Assembly (NCBI RefSeq): GCF_000975095.1
Contig: NZ_BBRD01000001.1
Coordinates: 2,189,467-2,253,466, forward strand
Origin: Demequina aestuarii
Lineage (GTDB): Bacteria > Actinomycetota > Actinomycetes > Actinomycetales > Demequinaceae
Length of the DNA stretch: 64,000 nucleotides
Direction: 5' to 3'
Shown here: one piece after another, positions 57,129 to 64,000 of the stretch
Numbering within the stretch: the stretch's first letter is position 1
How the letters are laid out: every line of letters begins with the position of its first letter
Made by a program: the position numbers and the translations under genes
Notes under the pieces: generated by a model
The model's input: the letters and a program-made list of their open reading frames with translations, nothing else
Databases searched by the model: none
What the model was told of the DNA's origin: nothing

Positions 57129-58085
57129 TCAGAGCCGCTCGGCCGCCGAGAACGCGATGCCGTCCAGGATGTCGTGCTCGCTGGTGACCGTCGTGTCGAG
57201 GGCGCCCCCATGGGCGGCCACCTCGGACTGCACCCGCAGCATGACCTCTCGCCACACGAGCGCGCCGGCGCCGATGACGTCCACGCGACCCGGGTGCATG
57301 AACGGCATGGCGGTCCGCTCGGCGTGGCTCGCCGCGAGCAGTTCCTCGCACGAGCGCGCCGCGTCGTCGATCGAGAGCTCGGCGCCGTTGATCGACTCGC
57401 GCGAGTACTCGGGCAGGCCAAGGGCGTTCGCGGTCACCGTGGTGATGGTGCCCGCGAGCCCCACGAGAGTGCGCGTGCCGCCCAGCGGGACCTCCGTCAT
57501 TGCGGCGTCCAGCGCGGTCCGCACGTCCGCCTGCGCGGATGCGACCTGCGCCGCGCTCGGCGGATCGGCGGCGAGGTGACGCTCGGTCATGCGGACGCAG
57601 CCCACGTCCATCGAGTGCGCCGCCTCCGGCACCAGATCACCCAGCACGAGCTCGGTCGACCCTCCGCCCAGATCCACGACGAGGTAGGGCCCCGGCCGGG
57701 ACGCGTCGAGAGCGCTGAGCGCGCCGCGGAACGACAGCTCCGCCTCCTCCGTGCCTGAGATCACCTCGGGCGCCACGCCCAGTCGCTCGCGCACGCCGTC
57801 GATGAACTCGTCCCGGTTGCGCGCGTCGCGGGTCGCGGACGTCGCCACGAAGCGAATCGACTCGACGCCGTGCTCACGGCATTCCGCCGCGTACTCGTCC
57901 GTCGCGGCGAGGGTGCGCGCGAGCGCCTCAGGGGCGAACTCACCCGTCCGGTCGACGCCCTGGCCGAGTCGCACCACAAGCATGCGCCGGACCACGTCCG
58001 TGAGCGTCCCGGAGTCGAGGTCCACGTCGGCGATGAGCAAGCGGATCGAATTGGTCCCGCAATCGATGGCGGCAACGCGGGGCAT
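57129..58085 (-). CDS. ppx: Ppx/GppA-family exopolyphosphatase
   Basis: A 318-residue protein of the actin-like ATPase fold. Phosphate-1 motif AAIDCGTNSIRLLIADVD (residues 5-22), ATSATRDARNRDEF near residue 82 and phosphate-2 motif YLVVDLGGGSTELVLG near residue 140. The short form, without a C-terminal HD domain, corresponds to mycobacterial Ppx1/Ppx2-type proteins acting on short polyphosphate or pppGpp. It overlaps the DUF501 gene by one base and is the last gene of the ftsB-DUF501-ppx run. Confidence 0.93.
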   Translation of the reverse strand: MPRVAAIDCGTNSIRLLIADVDLDSGTLTDVVRRMLVVRLGQGVDRTGEFAPEALARTLAATDEYAAECREHGVESIRFVATSATRDARNRDEFIDGVRERLGVAPEVISGTEEAELSFRGALSALDASRPGPYLVVDLGGGSTELVLGDLVPEAAHSMDVGCVRMTERHLAADPPSAAQVASAQADVRTALDAAMTEVPLGGTRTLVGLAGTITTVTANALGLPEYSRESINGAELSIDDAARSCEELLAASHAERTAMPFMHPGRVDVIGAGALVWREVMLRVQSEVAAHGGALDTTVTSEHDILDGIAFSAAERL

Positions 58086-58645
58086 CAGCTCTCCTGGGAA
58101 TAGGCGTCGGGGTCAACGGGCAGCGCGCCGTCGGGCGCGGCATCAAAGGAAGGGCAGGTGCAGCGGTCGGGGCGCCAATGGCCTCGGATCATCGCGAGCG
58201 CCTCGTCGCCGAGGGGGTTCACACCGGGGCCCGCCGCCAGCGCGTGGCCCACCAGCACGTGGAGGCACTTGACGCGGTCGGGCATTCCCCCGGCGGAGAT
58301 GCCGCGGATCTCGGGCACGTCCTCGAGCGCCACACGCTCCGCGAGGTAGGACTCGTGCGCCTCGCGGTAGTGCTGGGCGAGCGCGGGCTCCTCGGCGAGG
58401 CGCTCGGTCAGCTCGCGCATGACTCCGCGGGCCTCCAGGGTCGACACGGCGGCCACCGCCTCGGGGTGCGTGAGGTAGTACTGCGTGGGGAAGGGAGTGC
58501 CGTCTGGCAGTCGCGGAGCGGTGTGCACCACGGTCGGGTTGCCGCACGCGCATCGCGCGGCGATCGCGACCACTCCTCGCGGCTCGCGCCCCAACTGTGA
58601 AGCGAGAACGGTCAGGTCGGTCTCGGTGGCGGGGGTGTCAGTCAC
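58085..58645 (-). CDS. DUF501 family protein
   Basis: A 186-residue protein of unknown function conserved in actinobacteria between ftsB and ppx. Conserved features: LGREPRGVVAIAARCACGNP, TPFPTQYYLTHPEAVAAVS, AHESYLAERVALEDVPE and SAGGMPDRVKCLHVLVGHAL, ending CTCPSFDA. Six cysteines, including CACG and CTC, could bind a metal. GTG 58645 overlaps the ftsB-like stop by four bases, and its own stop overlaps ppx by one base. Confidence 0.88.
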   Translation of the reverse strand: MTDTPATETDLTVLASQLGREPRGVVAIAARCACGNPTVVHTAPRLPDGTPFPTQYYLTHPEAVAAVSTLEARGVMRELTERLAEEPALAQHYREAHESYLAERVALEDVPEIRGISAGGMPDRVKCLHVLVGHALAAGPGVNPLGDEALAMIRGHWRPDRCTCPSFDAAPDGALPVDPDAYSQES

Positions 58646-59361
58646 CCTCCGAAGTCTACGTCCGTGAGCTGCTCTGATTCGGCGTCGCCCGCATCGGTGC
58701 CGCCACCCGGCTGGCCGGTCTCGCTGGCGCCGTCCGCGCCCTCGACCGTCGCCGCATCGGCCGTGGAGTCCTCGCCCCCTGCGACCTCGAACGAGTCCCA
58801 GAGCTTGTCGTACCAGGGGGCGCCAGCCGCGACCTCGGGCGCGCGCGCCGCCGCAGGCGAGCCTGCCACCGGTCCCACGACGGACTCGGCGTCGACGACG
58901 CGGTAGGGAGTCTCACCCGGGAAGACGTAGGCCAGTCTCTCGCGCGCCTGAGCGACGATGAAGGCAGGGTCGTCCCACCGGGCGACCTCGGCATTCAGGG
59001 CGTCCACCTCCGCCTGCGCCACCTCGGCCTCGGCCCGGAGGTCGGCAAGGTTCGCCTGCTGATCCATGTAGGCGCGCACCGTCGGCGCCACGACCGCGAT
59101 CGCCAACGCGACGACCAGCAGGATCACTGCGGTGCGCCAGGTGAGCATCGCGGTCCACGAGCCACGTGGCCGCGCCGGGTCGATGCCTGGCGCGGGCTTG
59201 GGGACCGTGCGCCCGGGGCCGGACGGACCGCCCGGACGAGTCTGTGGCCGCCGCACCGAGCCGGTCGACGGCCCCTGGCGCCGCGGAGCGCGCGCGTCAG
59301 AGGTGCGCCGCGGGGACCGTGGGGCGGACCGCGGCGCGCCGGGACGGGTCGGGGCACTCAC
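58642..59361 (-). CDS. ftsB: FtsB/DivIC-type septum formation initiator
   Basis: A 239-residue divisome protein. A basic, Pro/Arg-rich cytoplasmic N-terminus of about 70 residues precedes one helix (TAVILLVVALAIAVVAPTVR). A short coiled coil follows (QANLADLRAEAEVAQAEVDA to AEVARWDDPAFIVAQARERL) and the typical FtsB end LAYVFPGETPYRVVD. A disordered acidic tail of about 90 residues is added. FtsB links FtsL and FtsQ in septal wall synthesis. GTG 59361 (MSAPTRPGAPRS) is the likeliest start; the longer frame to 59463 lacks support. Confidence 0.9.
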   Translation of the reverse strand: MSAPTRPGAPRSAPRSPRRTSDARAPRRQGPSTGSVRRPQTRPGGPSGPGRTVPKPAPGIDPARPRGSWTAMLTWRTAVILLVVALAIAVVAPTVRAYMDQQANLADLRAEAEVAQAEVDALNAEVARWDDPAFIVAQARERLAYVFPGETPYRVVDAESVVGPVAGSPAAARAPEVAAGAPWYDKLWDSFEVAGGEDSTADAATVEGADGASETGQPGGGTDAGDAESEQLTDVDFGG

Positions 59362-59492
59362 GTGCCCGATTCTCTCAGCGGCACGCGCGAAGTGCGGCAG
59401 GCACGCGCAGAACTGGTCGGGACGGCATCGATGAATGCGGCCGGCACACGCTCGGCATGCCATCGAGGCGGACAGCGGGCCCGGGAAGCACG

Positions 59493-59530
59493 AAGGCCGC
59501 GGGTCGCCGATGAGGGCGGCCCGCGGCCTT
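59493..59530 (-). terminator. Terminator of eno
   Basis: AAGGCCGCGGG (59493-59503) and CCCGCGGCCTT (59520-59530) form a perfect 11-bp stem 18 bp after the eno stop. The loop carries CGCCGATG. Confidence 0.8.
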
Positions 59531-59547
59531 GAGGCCGTGCGAGGCGG

Positions 59548-60840
<1,293 letters not shown>

Positions 60841-60909
60841 TCAGTGTGCTTGGGGGTTTCTTTTCTGAGTGTATCGGCGGGCGATTGAGGTCGCTCACCG
60901 ACGTAGGTC

Positions 60910-61572
60910 CTAGGTGGATGAACGTTCGGTGGCGGCGCCCGATGCGCGCTCCGCTTCGCGCGCGGCCGCCTCGTAGTCTCGGGTGGCCTGCCTCAGCTCC
61001 GCCTCCGCGTCGACACCCTCGGCCTGCGCGCGCGCCACCAGGGCGAGCAGCTGAGGGCCGATGCCCACGCCGGCTGCGTCCCTGACATCCAGGCCCGCGC
61101 GTGCGGAGCGGGAGATGACCTTCTGGGCGCGTGCGAGGGCGGGCTGCGCGGAGGGGATGCCGTCCATGACCGACTCGCGACCCTTCGACTCCTTCTTGAT
61201 GCGCTCCCAGCTGGCGCCGACCTGCTCAGCCGTGGTCGCATCGGCCCCCGCGAAGACGTGGGGGTGACGCTCGACCAGCTTGTCCGCGACGGTGGTCGCG
61301 ACGTCGTCGATGTCGAACGGATCGTCCGGGTGGTCGGCAGCGACTCGCGCGTGGAACACCACCTGCAGCAGCACGTCGCCGAGCTCCTCGCGCAGGTCGG
61401 CACGGCTGCCGGTCTCGATCGCCTCCAGGAGCTCGTGCACCTCTTCGAGGGCGTACGGAGCGAGCGACACGTGAGTCTGCTCGGCGTCCCACGGACACCC
61501 GCCCGGCGAACGCAGACGGTCCATCACCGTGACGAGTCGGGCGAGCCCCTCACCCTCGGCGGCGGACGTCAC
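60910..61572 (-). CDS. mazG: Nucleoside triphosphate pyrophosphohydrolase MazG
   Basis: A 220-residue all-alpha NTP pyrophosphatase that hydrolyses (oxidised) dNTPs to monophosphates. Motif CPWDAEQTHVSLAPYALEEV (about residues 26-45) leads into the metal-binding helices EEVHELLEAIE and LREELGDVLLQVVFHARVA, with the EExxE and ExxD ligands. A C-terminal half-domain follows. GTG 61572 overlaps the upstream lipoprotein stop by four bases. It belongs to the mfd-lipoprotein-mazG run. Confidence 0.94.
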   Translation of the reverse strand: MTSAAEGEGLARLVTVMDRLRSPGGCPWDAEQTHVSLAPYALEEVHELLEAIETGSRADLREELGDVLLQVVFHARVAADHPDDPFDIDDVATTVADKLVERHPHVFAGADATTAEQVGASWERIKKESKGRESVMDGIPSAQPALARAQKVISRSARAGLDVRDAAGVGIGPQLLALVARAQAEGVDAEAELRQATRDYEAAAREAERASGAATERSST

Positions 61573-62201
61573 TCGGTGGCGAGCCAGGGCGCGTCAGGAG
61601 CGGTGAGGCCGTTGACGTTGTTGAAGTTCACGAACCACACCGGCGAGCCCTGGTTCGCCTCGTCCGTCGCGATCTGCACGGCGGTCGCGGCCGACTCCAT
61701 GAACGCTGCAGCGCTGAAGTCGCCCGTGCGGGAGTTCGTCACGGCCTCGGCCTCGACCTGCTCGGCGACCGACTGCAGCACGCTCGTGTCCTCCGGCAGC
61801 AGCGTGAACGCGGCGAGGAGGAAGCTCGCCTCGATCGCGTCGACCAGCGCCTCGCTGGGCTCGCTCTCGATGCCCTGCACGCGCAGCACCACCTGAGCCT
61901 GCTGCTCCGCCTGGGTGCGGTGGTACTCGTAGCCGATCTCGTCCGTCGCGGCGAGGAGCGGCTCGCGCATCAGCTCGAGCGTGATGACGTTGCGCCGGCC
62001 CGCGGGCTCGGAGGCCTCGTCGCTCCAGGCGGCCTGCAGCGTCGACACTCGCTCGTTGGTGAGGGTCTCCCCCTCGAGGGCGGCAGCCGCGCCGGGAGCG
62101 GCGGGCTGTCCCGGCACGGCGCATCCGGCAAGGAGCACGGCGGCCCCTGCGAGGACGCCGCTCAGGACACGATGACGGACGCTCATCTTCATGGCCCTCA
62201 T
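61569..62201 (-). CDS. Lipoprotein, possibly SurA-N-like
   Basis: A 205- to 210-residue lipoprotein with signal [20 protein letters not shown] (lipobox Cys near residue 25). The mature part is predicted mostly helical: [52 protein letters not shown], resembling the SurA N-terminal chaperone fold but without a rotamase domain. The start is uncertain: ATG 62201 overlaps the mfd stop (ATGA), ATG 62192 and ATG 62186 are alternatives, the last having GAGGG eight bases ahead. Similar lipoproteins sit between mfd and mazG in related actinobacteria, to my recollection. Confidence 0.7.
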   Translation of the reverse strand: MRAMKMSVRHRVLSGVLAGAAVLLAGCAVPGQPAAPGAAAALEGETLTNERVSTLQAAWSDEASEPAGRRNVITLELMREPLLAATDEIGYEYHRTQAEQQAQVVLRVQGIESEPSEALVDAIEASFLLAAFTLLPEDTSVLQSVAEQVEAEAVTNSRTGDFSAAAFMESAATAVQIATDEANQGSPVWFVNFNNVNGLTAPDAPWLATE

Positions 62202-64000
62202 CCTACGGGCGCGGGGCTCGTCACCCGAATCACCTCGCGGACCCACTCGAGCACTGCCAGGCCCTCCACGGGCGAGCCGCCGATCCGGGCGGTGAGGGGC
62301 GCCGGCACCAGGACCTGGCGCACGGCCGGCTTGATCAGGGTGCCCGGGTAGATGCGGCTGATGCGCATCGCCGCGGAATCGGGCAGTTCGACCGGGCTGA
62401 AGCGCACGTACTTGCCCTGGGCGACCACGTCGGCGATGCCAGCCTCGCGCACGTCGATCCTGAGTCGTGCGACGGCGAAGAGGTTCTCGACCGGCTCGGG
62501 AAGGTTGCCGTAGCGGTCGCGCAGCTCCTCCTCGATCGCCGCGAGCGCAGGCTCGTCGGCCGCATCGGCGATCTTGCGGTACGCCTCCAGCCGCAGCCGC
62601 TCGTGCTCGATGTACTCCGTCGGCAGGTGAGCGTCGATGGGCAGGTCGATCGTCATCGGCGCGCGCTCGGGCTCTCCGTCGCCGCGGAAGTCCGCGACCG
62701 CCTCGCCCACCAGGCGGATGTAGAGGTCGAAGCCCACGCCCTCGATGTGCCCCGACTGCTCGCCGCCCAGCAGGTTGCCGGCGCCGCGAATCTCGAGATC
62801 CTTCATCGCCACGGCCATGCCGGAGCCGAGGTCGGTGTTGGCGGCGATGGTCTGCAGGCGGTCGTGAGCCGTTTCGGTCAGCGTGCGATCAGCCGGGTAC
62901 AGGAAGTAGGCGTAGGCCCGCTCTCGGGCCCGTCCCACACGACCGCGCAGCTGATGCAGCTGCGAGAGTCCGAACTTGTCCGCGCGCTCGACGATCAGCG
63001 TGTTGGCGTTGGGGATGTCGAGACCGGTCTCCACGATCGTGGTGCACACCAGGACGTCGTACTTGCGGTCGTAGTAGTCGACGATCACCTGCTCGAGCTG
63101 CTTCTCACTCATCTGGCCGTGCGCGACCGCAATGCGTGCCTCGGGAACCAGCTCCGAGAGCCGCGTGGCGGCCGAGGTGATGGTCTTGACCGAGTTGTGG
63201 ATGTAGAAGACCTGGCCGTCGCGCATGAGTTCGCGGCGGATCGCGGCGGCGACCTGGGGGTTCTCGTTGGGCCCCACGTACGTGAGGATCGGGTGGCGCT
63301 CCTCCGGCGGAGTCGCGAGCGTCGACATCTCGCGGATCCCGGTGACCGCCATCTCGAGCGTGCGCGGAATGGGGGTGGCGGACATCGACAGCACGTCGAC
63401 GTCCGTGCGCATGGCCTTGAGCGTCTCCTTGTGCTCGACGCCGAACCGCTGCTCCTCGTCGATGATGATCAGCCCCAGGTCCTTGAAGCGCACCTGGCCG
63501 GTGATGAGTCGGTGGGTGCCGATCACCAGGTCGACGGTGCCGTCGGAGAGCCCCTCGATGACCTCTTTGGCCTCCTTGTCGGTCTGGAAGCGCGACAGCG
63601 ATGCGACCTTCACCGGGAACTGCGCGAACCGCTCCGTGAAGGTGTCGACGTGCTGCTTGACCAGCAGCGTCGTGGGGCACAGCACAGCCACCTGGGCGCC
63701 GTCCTGGATGGCCTTGAACGCGGCCCGCAGCGCGATCTCGGTCTTGCCGAATCCCACGTCGCCGCACACCAGCCGGTCCATCGGCACGGACTTCTCCATG
63801 TCCGCCTTGACCTCGTCGATGCTGCTGAGCTGGTCCGGGGTCTCGACGTACGCGAAGGCTTCCTCCAGCTCCCGCTGCCACGGGGTGTCGGGGCCGAACT
63901 GGCGCCCTTGCGACGCCATGCGCGCCGAGTACAGGCGGATCAGCTCGCCCGCGATCTCCTTGACCGCCTTGCGCGCCCGGCTCTTGGTCTTGGCCCAATC
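62198..64000 (-). CDS. mfd: Transcription-repair coupling factor Mfd, C-terminal part (5' end beyond window)
   Basis: The last 600 codons of Mfd, a translocase that removes RNA polymerase stalled at DNA damage and recruits UvrA. Visible parts: the end of the RNA polymerase-interacting/relay region ([20 protein letters not shown]), then RecG-like motor motifs. These are Walker [41 protein letters not shown] (DEEQ box), [19 protein letters not shown] and [20 protein letters not shown]. The C-terminal D7 domain ([20 protein letters not shown]) completes it. The N-terminal UvrB-like domains are outside the window. The stop overlaps the lipoprotein start. Confidence 0.97.
   Translation of the reverse strand, partial: DWAKTKSRARKAVKEIAGELIRLYSARMASQGRQFGPDTPWQRELEEAFAYVETPDQLSSIDEVKADMEKSVPMDRLVCGDVGFGKTEIALRAAFKAIQDGAQVAVLCPTTLLVKQHVDTFTERFAQFPVKVASLSRFQTDKEAKEVIEGLSDGTVDLVIGTHRLITGQVRFKDLGLIIIDEEQRFGVEHKETLKAMRTDVDVLSMSATPIPRTLEMAVTGIREMSTLATPPEERHPILTYVGPNENPQVAAAIRRELMRDGQVFYIHNSVKTITSAATRLSELVPEARIAVAHGQMSEKQLEQVIVDYYDRKYDVLVCTTIVETGLDIPNANTLIVERADKFGLSQLHQLRGRVGRARERAYAYFLYPADRTLTETAHDRLQTIAANTDLGSGMAVAMKDLEIRGAGNLLGGEQSGHIEGVGFDLYIRLVGEAVADFRGDGEPERAPMTIDLPIDAHLPTEYIEHERLRLEAYRKIADAADEPALAAIEEELRDRYGNLPEPVENLFAVARLRIDVREAGIADVVAQGKYVRFSPVELPDSAAMRISRIYPGTLIKPAVRQVLVPAPLTARIGGSPVEGLAVLEWVREVIRVTSPAPVG

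Overview
The window is a GC-rich (roughly 69%) actinobacterial chromosome segment, most likely from the Micrococcales. A Demequinaceae/Cellulomonadaceae-like source is my guess from gene content, not established. Supporting signs: the coproporphyrin-type haem genes (chlorite-dismutase-like HemQ and a cysteine-bearing ferrochelatase), the mfd - lipoprotein - mazG - eno - ftsB - DUF501 - ppx order, DUF4307 beside greA, a class E sortase signal (LATTG), an IdeR/DtxR-type iron box, and several genes that look leaderless. There is no rRNA, CRISPR array, prophage or recognisable transposase. One tRNA gene is present.

Layout. 1-3333: 3' part of a GH13 glycosidase, a TMEM175-like channel, an RluA-family pseudouridine synthase and a broken methyltransferase. 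3339-5702: a 2.36-kb islet of hypothetical and lipoprotein genes bounded by a perfect 27-bp direct repeat that copies the last codons of ychF. 5703-7467: ychF and two small genes. 7506-13752: a peptide-type ABC importer operon (binding protein, two permeases, fused double ATPase). 14051-21178: rmuC, ispH, xseA/xseB, a sugar kinase and fumC. 21275-29959: one 2,894-residue secreted, wall-anchored protein with three GH43 catalytic modules, behind a promoter covered by two tandem LacI-like operators. 30154-34279: NDH-2 and a persulfide-responsive locus (CstR-like repressor, 52-residue Cys-rich protein, CoA-disulfide reductase-rhodanese fusion). 34406-40088: haem synthesis (hemE-hemY-hemQ-hemH, divergent hemA). 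40206-45175: iron box plus siderophore ABC importer and siderophore-interacting reductase. 45255-53149: housekeeping genes (phoH, uppS, hlyIII, greA, rlmC, AI-2E permease, msrA). 53214-54895: a lower-GC PIN-like / XRE-ImmA two-gene module with its own operator. 54913-64000: acetylxylan esterase, Bax-inhibitor protein, tRNA-Leu and the conserved ppx-to-mfd block.

How it fits together. Two saccharide-active enzymes (GH13, triple GH43), an acetyl esterase and a sugar kinase suggest a plant-polysaccharide degrader. Iron uptake lies directly beside haem synthesis. Three sequence-level signals stand out from the genes: an octamer GCATCGGC/GCCGATGC present about fifty times (about five expected), often paired to form terminators; a 41-bp-period repeat in two convergent junctions; and an approximately 100-bp imperfect palindrome present twice.
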